Shown: positions 24,656 to 33,950, numbered from the stretch's first letter. The stretch is 64,000 bases of DNA from Natrinema hispanicum (GCF_004217335.1 NZ_SHMP01000008.1:153816-217815), one strand, 5' to 3'. A program made the numbers and translations. Notes: generated from the sequence alone by a model not told the origin.

Positions 24656-25042
24656 ATGCTAGGATCATACCGATCACGCCAACTTGCACGAATTGGCTTA
24701 CTGATTCTCATCGCACTCGTTACGGGGACACGTGTGAGTAGCTACGAGCCCAGTCCGTGGGGATGGGTCGCAGTATTCGCTGTCGTGACCGGTCTCATTT
24801 TTGGTCCGATCACGTGGCTTATTCGTGATCGTGTTTCCAAAGAACAGCGCGAACGTCTCAGTTACGTTGTAACTGGGATCGTGCTCCTCTGTGTCCCACT
24901 CGTCATTGGCCTTGGATTCGTTGTTGAGGGACTCCTCTTTTTCATCGACGTCGGCATACTTGGCAGCGTTATCGGTCTTGCAGTCACGTTTCTCGTCGAG
25001 CGGACAGTGATCCCCGAACGGTTTGGTGGCACCGCTCAGTAA
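24656..25042 (+). CDS. Small integral membrane protein, four predicted helices
   Basis: A 128-residue hydrophobic protein with about four membrane segments: Gly-Leu-Leu-Ile-Leu-Ile-Ala-Leu-Val-Thr, a Trp-Gly-Trp-Val-Ala-Val-Phe segment, a Val-Val-Thr-Gly-Ile-Val-Leu-Leu segment and a C-terminal Gly-Ser-Val-Ile-Gly-Leu-Ala-Val. Short charged loops include Arg-Asp-Arg-Val-Ser-Lys-Glu-Gln-Arg-Glu-Arg. ATG at 24656 was chosen; the in-frame extension to 24458 contains no typical N-terminus. I do not recognise the family. It is divergent from the PadR regulator and ends about 100 bases before the convergent SulP gene. Confidence 0.6.
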   Translation: MLGSYRSRQLARIGLLILIALVTGTRVSSYEPSPWGWVAVFAVVTGLIFGPITWLIRDRVSKEQRERLSYVVTGIVLLCVPLVIGLGFVVEGLLFFIDVGILGSVIGLAVTFLVERTVIPERFGGTAQ

Positions 25043-25144
25043 CCTGCCTCGAGGTCATTGTATTCGAGAACGGGGGTCTACCGGGACATCGGGACAGCAG
25101 ACCGTATCAAGAATTCTGGGGATGTCTTTAGGCGCGAGAGAAGG

Positions 25145-26857
25145 TCAGTTCGTTGTGTCCCGTTCCCATCGCTGGATAACCTCGACGACGGGTTCTTCAT
25201 CACCGATCTGTCCAATCTTTTGTTCGAGGTCAGTCGCTCGGAGCACTCGAGCGACTTGCGGGTCAGCGCCTGCGACACGGAGATCGATCTCTCGTTTCTG
25301 TAAGTCGTTGTGGAGGTCCTCGAGCATCTCTGCTGCGGTGACATCGATCGACGGCGACGAGATGAGATCGAACACGACGAGAGAGGGCACTGTCTCTTCG
25401 GCGTCGACCCGATCCAGAAGATCGTCACGGATGGTGGTCGCATTTGCGTAGAACAGCGGTGCGTCGACTCGATACACGAAGGCACCCTGTACTGGTTTGG
25501 CTTCGGGGTGGCGCTTCCGTTCAACAAAGTTATCAGTTCCTGGGACGCGTCCAAGAACAGCGGTGACCGGCGCAGAAACGTGTGCAATGACGTTCAGGAG
25601 GGAGAGAACGACGCCGATGAGCACACCCCAGAGCATCCCGAAGGCGAGCACGGCCACCAACACTGCCACGGCGATGGCGAACTCGGACGGACTGACTGTG
25701 TAGAGACGACGCAGTCCCGAGAGGTCGATGAGGCTCGTGACGGCAACGATGACGACGGCCGCGAGAACTGCTTCGGGGAGGTTCGTGAAGATCTCCGTCA
25801 GAAACACCAAGACGACCACGAGCGCGCCCGCAACGATCGCACTGGTGACCTGTGTTTTCCCACCGACCGCGTCGTTCAGCGCCGAGCGGGACATACTTCC
25901 ACCGACGGCAAACCCACCACCGAGACCAGCGGCGAGGTTGGCGACGCCGGTCGAGAGGAGTTCCTGATTCGCGTCGATCTCGTAGTCGTTCTCTCGAGCA
26001 AACGTCTCGATCGCACCGATTCCCTGAACATACGAGAGCAAGAACAAGGCCCCGGCGATCGGGATGAGTGACCGGATTGTCGATAAGGATGGCACTGCGG
26101 GAATTGTCAACGCTGGGAGGCCACTCGGAATCTGTCCTACGATGGCGACCCCCTGCTGTTGGAGGTCAGTGACCGTGAGGAGGAGAATCGACGCCAGGAC
26201 GACGATCAGAGCCGTTGGAAGGCGTGGAAATCGCCACTCTCCAAGTGCGAGGACGGCAATAGCGGCGACACCGAGAAGCAGCGTCGGGAGGTTCGTCGCA
26301 CCCAGATGCGTTCCGATGTAGGCGAGTCGCTCGAAGAAGACACCGCTTGCGCCGTCGATGCCAAACAGTGGCCCGATCTGGGTCGACATGATGTACAATG
26401 CTGCCCCCGTTGAGAAGCCAGTGAGGACTGAATCGGAAATGAAATGAACGAGGAATCCGAGCTGGAAGAGCCAGGCGACGACGGCAAAGACGCCGACGAG
26501 GACCGTTGTCCAGAAAACGAGCCCGACGTAGGCGGCCGTTCCACCGGTCGCGACCGACCCGACGCTTGCCGCCAGCAGGATCGCCAGTGCTGACGTCGGT
26601 CCGAATATCACTTGTCTCGAGGTGCCGAAGAACACGTACGCAGCGGTTGCCAGCAACCCGGCATACAGCCCCGTCACCGGCGGCATATTCGCCAGCGATG
26701 CATATGCTAGCCCTTCAGGGATCACCGACGCCGTGACCGTGATCCCAGCGAGTACGTCACGTCGAAGCCACGAGGGATTATAGTTCGGTAGCCACTCGAT
26801 GAGAGGAACCATCGAGTCGAGTGCCGACTCGAGACGGTCGCCGAACGAATCGGCCAT
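25145..26857 (-). CDS. SulP family anion transporter with STAS domain
   Basis: A 570-residue SLC26/SulP transporter. The membrane domain (about residues 20-430) starts with the family hallmark Asp-Val-Leu-Ala-Gly-Ile-Thr-Val-Thr-Ala-Ser-Val-Ile-Pro-Glu-Gly-Leu-Ala-Tyr. Gly-Gly-Gly-Phe-Ala-Val-Gly-Gly-Ser-Met-Ser-Arg-Ser-Ala is in the core repeat. A cytoplasmic STAS domain occupies about 450-560 (Val-Val-Phe-Asp-Leu-Ile-Ser-Ser-Pro-Ser-Ile-Asp-Val-Thr-Ala). SulP proteins move sulfate, bicarbonate or dicarboxylates, usually with Na+ or H+. Nothing in the neighbourhood settles the substrate. A nirA-type sirohaem reductase lies 5 kb away; a link to sulfate assimilation is only a guess. Confidence 0.88.
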   Translation of the reverse strand: MADSFGDRLESALDSMVPLIEWLPNYNPSWLRRDVLAGITVTASVIPEGLAYASLANMPPVTGLYAGLLATAAYVFFGTSRQVIFGPTSALAILLAASVGSVATGGTAAYVGLVFWTTVLVGVFAVVAWLFQLGFLVHFISDSVLTGFSTGAALYIMSTQIGPLFGIDGASGVFFERLAYIGTHLGATNLPTLLLGVAAIAVLALGEWRFPRLPTALIVVLASILLLTVTDLQQQGVAIVGQIPSGLPALTIPAVPSLSTIRSLIPIAGALFLLSYVQGIGAIETFARENDYEIDANQELLSTGVANLAAGLGGGFAVGGSMSRSALNDAVGGKTQVTSAIVAGALVVVLVFLTEIFTNLPEAVLAAVVIVAVTSLIDLSGLRRLYTVSPSEFAIAVAVLVAVLAFGMLWGVLIGVVLSLLNVIAHVSAPVTAVLGRVPGTDNFVERKRHPEAKPVQGAFVYRVDAPLFYANATTIRDDLLDRVDAEETVPSLVVFDLISSPSIDVTAAEMLEDLHNDLQKREIDLRVAGADPQVARVLRATDLEQKIGQIGDEEPVVEVIQRWERDTTN

Positions 26858-26995
26858 CGTGATAAATTCAGGTCGGCTACTATTTAGCCTTCACCGGCAA
26901 GTGCTACACGATACAAGTGGGGGGGTAGCGGTTACACGCGATGTGATAGCGTTGCAGGTGTCGGCTTTACTACCAGCGACGGTGTGTGGATAGGT

Positions 26996-27616
26996 ATGAC
27001 TGATGATGACCCACGATGTACGGCGAATTCGCGATCTGTTCACGACGTTCACCGACGCAGATTCATGGCCCTCGGCGCGGCCGCAACACTCGGAACGACT
27101 GCAGCTATGGCATCGGGTTCTGTCGCTGCAGAAGGCGACTCCGAAGCGTCGGACACAAGCGATGCGGTCGAACCGACCGACGTCCCATCGGATGCGAACT
27201 GTGCGGTCTGTAACATGGTCCCTGCGAAGTTCCCAGACTGGAACGCGCAACTCGCCCATGAGGACAGCACGCGGGTGTACTTTTGCACGCCCGGCTGTCT
27301 GACCACGTATTACGTCGTGCCTGAGCAGTTCGACGGCCCCGACGTACCGATAGTGGGGGCATGGGCGCACGATTTCGAAACCCGTGACCTGATCGACGCA
27401 CTCCAGGCGAGTTTCGTGCTCGAGACGGACCCCGACCGCGTTGATGACCCGATGCGACTGAACCCGCTGCCGTTCCGTGACGAAACGGATGCGACAGCGT
27501 ACGTCGAGCAGTACGACGATCTCGACGACGATACCGTCATCTCGATCGATGAGTTCGATCTGGACATCGCCGAGCTATATCGAGGGCAGTTACTCGACGG
27601 AAACGAGTCCGACTGA
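26996..27616 (+). CDS. NosL-like protein, Tat-exported
   Basis: A 206-residue protein with a twin-arginine signal (Asp-Val-His-Arg-Arg-Arg-Phe-Met-Ala-Leu) and an Ala-rich h-region. It is followed by a domain carrying Asn-Cys-Ala-Val-Cys-Asn-Met and, further on, Tyr-Phe-Cys-Thr-Pro-Gly-Cys. NosL family proteins use a Cys-x-x-Cys-x-Met-type site to bind Cu(I) and help mature the CuZ centre of nitrous oxide reductase. The second Cys pair could be an extra metal or disulfide site. No nosZ or nosDFY genes are in the window, so it acts as a stand-alone extracytoplasmic copper protein. ATG at 26996 was chosen over an upstream in-frame start. Confidence 0.75.
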   Translation: MTDDDPRCTANSRSVHDVHRRRFMALGAAATLGTTAAMASGSVAAEGDSEASDTSDAVEPTDVPSDANCAVCNMVPAKFPDWNAQLAHEDSTRVYFCTPGCLTTYYVVPEQFDGPDVPIVGAWAHDFETRDLIDALQASFVLETDPDRVDDPMRLNPLPFRDETDATAYVEQYDDLDDDTVISIDEFDLDIAELYRGQLLDGNESD

Positions 27617-27900
27617 CGGACGGCGCGCTTCGGGCCATTTCTGCACCCTCAAAACGGGCTGAGAAGCCAGTGTTGTGGCGGACCCAATTTCCGGATTCCG
27701 CCTTTTTCGTGATGAATTCAACCGCCCCGCATTGATGTATCCGTGAATAACTAGATCGCTCGATAGAACCTCTCCTAAAATCCCATATATGTGTTGTCAG
27801 AAATCACTAAATAATATATGGTGGTAGATGAGACTGGTGCTTGGTAACAATGACTGGGTTATGAAGCACCGTCACCACGGAGAAACAGGAGTGAGAACCG

Positions 27901-28074
27901 ATGGCCGACGCACACAAACTCGATTGTGAATCGGTATCCGACACGTGCCGGTTTATTATTCAATCGGAAGACGAAGAAGAGGCGGTAGAACTGGCTCAGA
28001 GACACATGAAGGAGGCTCACGGACAAGAGGTCACGGACGACGAACTCCGGGAGGAACATCTACAGGTCGTCTAA
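27901..28074 (+). CDS. DUF1059 family small protein (57 aa)
   Basis: A 57-residue frame beginning Met-Ala-Asp-Ala-His-Lys-Leu-Asp-Cys-Glu-Ser-Val, with Cys-Arg-Phe-Ile-Ile-Gln-Ser-Glu and Gln-Arg-His-Met-Lys-Glu-Ala-His-Gly. The pattern of two Cys and two His in a small alpha-beta protein matches, from memory, DUF1059, which is common in haloarchaea. It could bind a metal through these residues. The gene stands alone, preceded by a purine-rich GGAG-like sequence about 18 bases upstream of the ATG. Function unknown. Confidence 0.75.
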   Translation: MADAHKLDCESVSDTCRFIIQSEDEEEAVELAQRHMKEAHGQEVTDDELREEHLQVV

Positions 28075-28176
28075 CAAGCAGAGGACGTTGGTTTATTTAC
28101 AGTCTATTCTTCCACTATTTCAACAGATAGTTAAGAAAATCTGGCACACATAGATGACACTCCCCGGTGGGTGGGG

Positions 28177-30513
28177 TTAACTCCCACCGAGCACGCGCTT
28201 GAATAGCGTGAACGTGAGGAGGGTGAAGAACAATCCGTTCAACATCCCCTGACTCGCGGCGAGAACCCGCGCTGCGGGACCGAGCGGGTTGATGTCACCG
28301 TAACCGACTGTACTGAAGCTGATGTAGCTGTAGTAGACGCTGTCGAAGAGGACGTCCGGTGGCGTCTTGTCGACCCCACTCGCGTTGAAGACGCTTCCTG
28401 CCTGAGTCAGAAACGGACCGCCAAGGGCATATAACAGCCCGAATAGCGCGGGCAACAGGAACGTGAACGCAGCAATCCGTGGGAGTCGATTGCCGTACCC
28501 GCAGGTCACCTGCATGAACATATTGAGGATGACGCTCGCGCTCTTTTTGACGCGTCCAAACGCGTTCAACGAGTATTCGTTGCGGATGATGTCGAGGTTG
28601 GTCTTGCGGTTGTAGTAGTAGCGTTTGAACTCGAACTCCCTACTTGCAGGCGTATCACCGACCGCATCGGCGCTGTCCTGTGCTTTGCGATACGTCTCCT
28701 CGATGATTTCGTTGTTCATCTCGACGGCGAACTGGCCGGTCGCGCTGTTGCCGACGAAGTCGTGGATCGTCCAGTCGTTGCGCTCGAGATACGCGTGATG
28801 AGTGCTGAAGTCGAAGTGGTCGAACTCGGTCAGACAGAACCGGAAGTGGTCGAGCAGTTCGTGTTCGTTCCCCTGTCCCTCGAGTTGGATGTCGCCGATC
28901 GTTGCCCGTGTGAGGTCGTACGGGATCGCGTCGCCGCCGACCTGCGAGATCGTCCCGCCGTTGATCGTTGCATCGGTGAAATCGACGTACGTATCGCGCC
29001 CACCATCGAGCAGTCGGAACTGTGCCGACTCGTGGATGATCGCATGCCGGAAATCACAGCGCCCGTGGAACGTCGCATCCCAAAACGAGACGTTCGTGAA
29101 GTTCGCCGCCTCGAACTCGGCGTCTTTTCGGAAGACGGCTTCCTTGAACGATGCGTTTTCCTCGAGATGTCGCGTTTCGCCTTCGAACACCGCTCCGCGA
29201 AACTCCGCGAGCCCGTGAAACGTCGCCGCAGAGAAACTCGCATCTTCGTTGAAGCGAGCTTCGTCGAATCGCGCTCGAGCAGTGAACGTCACCTCGTCGA
29301 ACGTCGCATCCCCCTGGAATGCTGTCTCGACAGCAATGACGTCGTCGCCGAAACTGCTCTCGGTGAAGTCGACTTCGTCTTCGAAGGTCGCACAGGCGAG
29401 GTCGAGTTCGTCGGCGATCTGCACGCGGTGGCAGTCCGCACGGGCGGTAAACGTCGCCCGATCGAAGTTGACCTGTCCTTTGAACGTCGCGTCTTTGAAA
29501 TCCGCGAATCGGAAGTGGGCGAGTTTGTAGTCGGCCTCACTCTCGAAGACTGCTCCCTCGAAGGTTACGTCGTCGTTCGTGGTCCGGCTGCCGCCGTTGA
29601 ATTCGACACCGCGAAACTCGGCGAGTTGCATGAAGCGTACGTCCTCGAAGCTCGCGTCGTCGTCGAAGCGCGCTTCGTCGAAGTCAGCCATCTGCTGAAA
29701 CGTCGCGCCGTCGAACCGGGCGTTACCACTGAAATCAGCGTGTTCGAAGTCGGAACCGGCGGTGAACTGTGCGCCTTCGAACGTGACGTACTCGAATGTC
29801 GCCTGTCGGAAACTCGCGTCGTCACGAAATGTCGCGTCGGCAAAGGAAATGTGGTCCTCAAGGACGTGGCTACTGCCGCTGGTCTCGACGTTTCGGAAGT
29901 GGGCAACGCCGTGGAACGTCGCCGCTTCGAACGTGGTATCGCCTCGAAACGTCGTCTCATCACAGTTCACATCACCGTGGAAGACGGCCCCGTCGAGTCG
30001 CACGTCCTGTTCGAACGTCGCTTCGTCGGTCGTCACCGTCCCCTGAACTGTTAGGTCACTCGCCTCGACGACGCCCGTGACGACTGAGTCTTCGAACTTG
30101 AGCTGTCCGATGGTCGCCTCTCGAAGGATGAGCCCTTGATCGAGGCAGCCGTGAGTGAGGTCCAACCCGTCGATGTCCGCATGTTGGAAATTGAGAACGT
30201 GGTTCGTCGAGCCGTTGATGTCCTGATACGTAAGTGAGAGGTGTGGCAGATCCGCGCCCACGTACTCGTTGACGCGGGTGTCCGGCGACTCGAGGTTCGT
30301 TTGGAGGACATCGACGATATCGTCGGCGGTGACGTCGTGTGCCACGCGTTCGTCCCGACTCATGTGGAACACACAGTATTCGCTCTCGGGATGTGCCTCG
30401 TGTGGACACTCCCACGTCGTCTGGAGCTCGGCGTCCGTCTGCGTCGATGGGTCGAACGTGTACCGACAGGCCGACGACGACATCAGCGCCGGTTTTGGTT
30501 CGTTTTTCGACAT
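28177..30513 (-). CDS. Pentapeptide-repeat protein fused to a two-helix K+ channel domain
   Basis: A 778-residue protein. The N-terminus (1-60) has Cys and His residues (Glu-Cys-Pro-His-Glu, Tyr-Cys-Val-Phe-His-Met) that could bind zinc. Residues about 100-520 form a very long series of Ala-x-Phe-x-x-type repeats (for example Asp-Ala-Thr-Phe-Arg, Glu-Ala-Arg-Phe-Asp), predicting a right-handed quadrilateral beta-helix. The C-terminal 120 residues contain two membrane helices around the K+ selectivity filter Thr735-Val-Gly-Tyr-Gly-Asp740. The filter is canonical. A soluble beta-helix on a K+ channel suggests ligand or protein sensing. It is the last gene of the block that includes the spermidine-synthase-like enzyme. 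Confidence 0.85.
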   Translation of the reverse strand: MSKNEPKPALMSSSACRYTFDPSTQTDAELQTTWECPHEAHPESEYCVFHMSRDERVAHDVTADDIVDVLQTNLESPDTRVNEYVGADLPHLSLTYQDINGSTNHVLNFQHADIDGLDLTHGCLDQGLILREATIGQLKFEDSVVTGVVEASDLTVQGTVTTDEATFEQDVRLDGAVFHGDVNCDETTFRGDTTFEAATFHGVAHFRNVETSGSSHVLEDHISFADATFRDDASFRQATFEYVTFEGAQFTAGSDFEHADFSGNARFDGATFQQMADFDEARFDDDASFEDVRFMQLAEFRGVEFNGGSRTTNDDVTFEGAVFESEADYKLAHFRFADFKDATFKGQVNFDRATFTARADCHRVQIADELDLACATFEDEVDFTESSFGDDVIAVETAFQGDATFDEVTFTARARFDEARFNEDASFSAATFHGLAEFRGAVFEGETRHLEENASFKEAVFRKDAEFEAANFTNVSFWDATFHGRCDFRHAIIHESAQFRLLDGGRDTYVDFTDATINGGTISQVGGDAIPYDLTRATIGDIQLEGQGNEHELLDHFRFCLTEFDHFDFSTHHAYLERNDWTIHDFVGNSATGQFAVEMNNEIIEETYRKAQDSADAVGDTPASREFEFKRYYYNRKTNLDIIRNEYSLNAFGRVKKSASVILNMFMQVTCGYGNRLPRIAAFTFLLPALFGLLYALGGPFLTQAGSVFNASGVDKTPPDVLFDSVYYSYISFSTVGYGDINPLGPAARVLAASQGMLNGLFFTLLTFTLFKRVLGGS

Positions 30514-30622
30514 ATTATCGTATCACCTCGTGACACCCCGATTGACGCGATGTAGCTCTCGATATGACGGTCATACTCACGATAGATTTCAGTGTGCTAT
30601 ATAGTTTCGGTGGATACGACCG

Positions 30623-31579
30623 TCACTCGAAAACTCGCCGCCGTTCTTCGGGCGAGAGTTCGGCGTGAACGACGTTTGGTGAGCAGTGTTCACACTCCTG
30701 TGCGGGGTTGGTACTTTGCTCGTAGGTCCACACGGGAATACGAAAGAGGAAGAACGCCTCCATTTGGTGGCGTTCGATGATCGCATCGGCTTCTCGCCCG
30801 CAGTTCGAACACCAGTCTTCGTCGTCGGCTGGGACCTGAAAGGTCACTTTCCGGCGGCCGAATCCCGCGTTCGCGTACGCTTCGTCCCGAGACATCTCGA
30901 TGAGGTCGGCTGCGGGATACGGTTCGGCGTCGATTTCGTTGTCGAAGCCGGTATCAGAGACGACGTTGGTCGCGAGATGCGGGCCGACGTTGACAGTATT
31001 ATCATACCCGAGAAAGTGAACGGAAACCTCGGCGCTGCGGCCGTCAACGGATACCTCGTGGCCGTGGCCGACGAGGTAGAGTTCGATGTCCGTCCGCACC
31101 CCCTCGAGTTCGATCTCGTGGTCCATCCCAACCGCGTAGCCGCCGGTCGATGGATCGCTCGCGTGCCCGGACTGCTGCCAGCCGACGGTCGAGACGTCGT
31201 ACTCGGTGGGTGTTACCGCTGTCGAGACAGCATCCGTATAGACGTTCTCCGCGCCGGGTGCGGAAAACTCGCCGTCGACGGCATCAGTGGCAACGAACAC
31301 GTCTTCCGTATCGGTAATGCGGATGTCGCCATCAGTCCGCTCGACGTAGCCGTCCTCGAGATCACCACGGATCGTCGTCTCCGCGTCGGCGACGCTGACG
31401 CCGCTGTCGACGGACTGGTGTGTGAATACGTACTCCGCGTTGCGAACCTCGAGGTCGCCGCCGACACCGGCTGTCGTGACGAACACGTCGGCAGGGTCGT
31501 GTAGTTCGATCGGCGGGCGTTCCGAGCCGTTGATCGTGACATCTCCGTTGTAGGTCGTCTGTGTCGAATTACCTGTCAT
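30623..31579 (-). CDS. Beta-rich repeat protein with C-terminal zinc ribbon, unknown function
   Basis: A 318-residue protein I do not recognise as a named family. Residues 1-105 contain spaced repeats of the type Asp-Val-Phe-Val-x-Thr-x-x-Val-x-Gly-Asp/Glu, suggesting a bactofilin- or polymer-like beta-helix. Residues 150-220 repeat Gly-His-Glu-Val-Ser-Val-Asp-Gly and Gly-Tyr-Asp-Asn-Thr-Val-Asn-Val-Gly, a DUF3060-like pattern. The C-terminus has Cys-Ser-Asn-Cys-Gly and Cys-Glu-His-Cys knuckles, probably a split zinc ribbon. ATG at 31579 overlaps the DUF2617 stop by four bases (ATGA), so it is cotranslated with that gene. No signal peptide is seen. Confidence 0.7.
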   Translation of the reverse strand: MTGNSTQTTYNGDVTINGSERPPIELHDPADVFVTTAGVGGDLEVRNAEYVFTHQSVDSGVSVADAETTIRGDLEDGYVERTDGDIRITDTEDVFVATDAVDGEFSAPGAENVYTDAVSTAVTPTEYDVSTVGWQQSGHASDPSTGGYAVGMDHEIELEGVRTDIELYLVGHGHEVSVDGRSAEVSVHFLGYDNTVNVGPHLATNVVSDTGFDNEIDAEPYPAADLIEMSRDEAYANAGFGRRKVTFQVPADDEDWCSNCGREADAIIERHQMEAFFLFRIPVWTYEQSTNPAQECEHCSPNVVHAELSPEERRRVFE

Positions 31580-32160
31580 CGTGTGTGTTCGCTGGTCTGT
31601 TGTGGTGTGATGGTAGTCGTCTCGTGGATCGCATCGTCGGTCACCTCGTCGCCGTTGCTCGAGCGCCCGGCACGCGACGCGTGCAGGCGCAGGCTCGTCT
31701 CGGTATAAAGCGCCAGTCCGTACTCCGGATAGGTGTGGTACGTTTCGTAGCCCGCCTCGTCGACGCAGATCGTGGTCCACGCGTCGGGGCCGAACCGGAA
31801 TGCGACCGTTGCCGTCTCGGGGCCGGGGAACGCGTCGATCGGTCGACCCGAGACGGTCGTCGTCGCGAGAAGGGTGTCCCCGTCGAAGCGAAACGTGCGT
31901 TCGACATCGGTCGACAGTGGTGTCTCGTAGGCCGTTTCCAGCGACACCGGCCGACAGGAACAGAGTTCGTGAAAGCCGAGTGCCGGCAGCCCGACGTAGT
32001 GTGACTCGCCGATGACGGTAAACACCGCCGGCGACTCGAGCAACGTGTCGGGGTGGACGGTCTTCACGTCGAGTGCCTCGAGATCCGGCGTCGCATCGGC
32101 GTAGCCGAAGTACAGTTTTGTGGGCCTGTCGTCGGTCGAGTGAAGGATGTTTTCGGGCAT
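31576..32160 (-). CDS. DUF2617 family protein
   Basis: A 194-residue protein starting Met-Pro-Glu-Asn-Ile-Leu-His-Ser-Thr. It contains Val-Ile-Gly-Glu-Ser-His-Tyr-Val-Gly-Leu-Pro-Ala and Phe-His-Glu-Leu-Cys-Ser-Cys, which fit DUF2617 from memory. DUF2617 genes in bacteria and haloarchaea tend to sit beside membrane-fused spermidine-synthase homologues, as here (2 bases away). The function is unknown. ATG at 32160 was chosen because longer in-frame extensions overlap the enzyme gene. The gene is translationally coupled to the downstream repeat protein. Confidence 0.7.
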   Translation of the reverse strand: MPENILHSTDDRPTKLYFGYADATPDLEALDVKTVHPDTLLESPAVFTVIGESHYVGLPALGFHELCSCRPVSLETAYETPLSTDVERTFRFDGDTLLATTTVSGRPIDAFPGPETATVAFRFGPDAWTTICVDEAGYETYHTYPEYGLALYTETSLRLHASRAGRSSNGDEVTDDAIHETTTITPQQTSEHTR

Positions 32161-32162
32161 GG

Positions 32163-33950
32163 TCAGGTATCGACGAGGACGTCGTAGTTCGGATGGAAGA
32201 TGGAGTTCACCCGCACACCGCGGTAGCGGGGGACACGGTGCCACTGGCGATCGTGATAGCGGTCACGGTACTGCTGGACGTACGCGGTCCCATCGGCGAC
32301 GGATAGCGGCTGTCGATCGCCGGGTGCGAAGGCGTAGAATCGTTCGACCCGTTCGGTCTCGCCGTCGCTGTCGATGTCCTCCCACGCCCAGTAGGGAAGT
32401 TGTCGCGTGAATCCGGCGGCACCGACCGTGTTCACGAACGCTTTGTGATGTTCGGGATAGCGGTCTGCCGAGTATGCCCACGTCACCATCACACCGTCGT
32501 CCGAGAGGTGCTGGCCGACGGAGCGGTAGAACTCCTTGGAATAGAGCGTGAGCAGGTCGTCGTCGGTCGCACCCGGGACGTCGAGGAGAACGAGATCGTA
32601 CGTTTCGTTCGTCTGCTGGAGATAGCGGTAGCCGTCGGCGGCGGTCGTCTGTAGGCGGTCGTACTCGTAGGCGTCGTCGTGCCAGTGACGGAAGAACGGG
32701 TCGTGCTTCGTCATGTTCATGAACTGGGCGTCGAGGTCGACGTGGTCGACGGTGACGTTGTACTGTCGGAGATGGTCGATAGCGATCCAGTCGCCGCCGC
32801 CGACGACGAGCACCTTCGTCTCGGGACCGTGGTCGACCAGCGACATCGGCACGTCGACGAGGCCGTTGTGATAGCTGTCGGCCCAACTCTCGCATAGCTG
32901 GACCGCCGACCCGAGCCTGAGACACTGTTCGGAGCGCCCGGTGAAATGCGGGTTCGGCCCGGTTCCAGTCCAGGTACGCTCGTAGCGGATGGCGTGCTGA
33001 TACCGTGTCGTCTCCTGGTCGGTGATCTCGACGCTCATCGCGCCCGGGGGATACTCGTTCTCGATCTGTTGCTCGAGGTAGAGTTCCGACAGTCGCTCGT
33101 CTGCTGTCTCGTGGTTAGCCACGACGCCCGCGTACGATGCGGTCAGCAACAGACAGACGACGAGCAGCGTCTTCGGGACGCGGCCGACGAGCGGTGTCGG
33201 CGTCGAGTCACCGAACAGTCTCCGAGCATCGTTGTCGGACGACGGCCACGACCAGCCGCTGAAGTAGCCGACGAAGGCGAGTGCTGCGACGGCGTTGAGC
33301 AACGCGAGCACGAAAATCGTCGGGATGAGTCCCAGCTTTGGATACAGCAGTCTGGCGTACACGACCGCCCCACAGAGGCCGCCGACGTAGTCCATCGCCA
33401 GTACGACCGAGAGGCCGCTCCGTCGCCCTTCCTTGCGCTCGACGTTCCAGAAGATGCCGAGGCAGGTAACGGTCCAGTCGTGAAGCCGGTCGCCGAGGCG
33501 ATGGATCCACACGGGTGTTGTCGTGCCATCGTCGTCACGGTCGTCGACCATGTGGGTCAAAAGCGGGAGTTCGAATCCCGAGAGAAAGCCGACGACGATG
33601 ACGGGCAGCCGTGCGACTGTCCAGAGCAGTTCCGGTGGAACGGCTCGTGGAACCCGAACGCTGTTGAGGCCGACGATGAGCAGAAAGCCCGCGGGAGCGA
33701 CGGCAGCGAGAAGCACTTCCGTTCGAAAGAAGTTCCCGCCGTAGTCCTCGGGATTCAAGTCGTCCGAGAGCGCAGCGCCGACGCCGAGACTGAAGAAGTA
33801 CAGCCCGACGGTGATGACGTACTGCGTCACGGTCCCGCCGTACATCACCGTTAGCAGTTCGGAGTAGACGAACTCGTAGACGAAACTACAGAACGAGACG
33901 ACGAACGTAAGCACGAGGAGGGCAGCCGTCGCAGTTCGTGTGTCGGACAT
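32163..33950 (-). CDS. Membrane-fused spermidine/polyamine synthase-like protein
   Basis: A 595-residue protein. The N-terminal half (to about residue 290) has about seven membrane helices. The cytoplasmic C-terminal half is a Rossmann methyltransferase-like domain of the spermidine synthase family: Val-Leu-Val-Val-Gly-Gly-Gly-Asp-Trp (nucleotide loop), Val-Asp-His-Val-Asp-Leu-Asp-Ala, Tyr-Asp-Leu-Val-Leu-Leu-Asp-Val-Pro and Leu-Tyr-Ser-Lys-Glu-Phe-Tyr-Arg. In classical enzymes the Gly-Gly-Gly-Asp-Gly loop binds decarboxylated AdoMet and transfers aminopropyl; here Trp replaces the last Gly. ATG at 33950 was chosen because the upstream extension is low in hydrophobicity. Its real acceptor is unknown; a membrane-linked substrate is plausible. 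Confidence 0.8.
   Translation of the reverse strand: MSDTRTATAALLVLTFVVSFCSFVYEFVYSELLTVMYGGTVTQYVITVGLYFFSLGVGAALSDDLNPEDYGGNFFRTEVLLAAVAPAGFLLIVGLNSVRVPRAVPPELLWTVARLPVIVVGFLSGFELPLLTHMVDDRDDDGTTTPVWIHRLGDRLHDWTVTCLGIFWNVERKEGRRSGLSVVLAMDYVGGLCGAVVYARLLYPKLGLIPTIFVLALLNAVAALAFVGYFSGWSWPSSDNDARRLFGDSTPTPLVGRVPKTLLVVCLLLTASYAGVVANHETADERLSELYLEQQIENEYPPGAMSVEITDQETTRYQHAIRYERTWTGTGPNPHFTGRSEQCLRLGSAVQLCESWADSYHNGLVDVPMSLVDHGPETKVLVVGGGDWIAIDHLRQYNVTVDHVDLDAQFMNMTKHDPFFRHWHDDAYEYDRLQTTAADGYRYLQQTNETYDLVLLDVPGATDDDLLTLYSKEFYRSVGQHLSDDGVMVTWAYSADRYPEHHKAFVNTVGAAGFTRQLPYWAWEDIDSDGETERVERFYAFAPGDRQPLSVADGTAYVQQYRDRYHDRQWHRVPRYRGVRVNSIFHPNYDVLVDT

Noticed and set aside
28762..30054. A 430-residue plus-strand open frame
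   Set aside because: It is the antisense shadow of the pentapeptide-repeat gene, whose repeated GC-rich codons keep the opposite strand open. It has no domain and odd composition.
33560..33595. A T-arm-like GGGAGTTCGAATCCC sequence suggesting a tRNA
   Set aside because: It lies inside the spermidine-synthase-like coding region, with no acceptor, D or anticodon arm at the right spacing; it is explained by codons for Gly-Phe-Glu-Leu on the minus strand.
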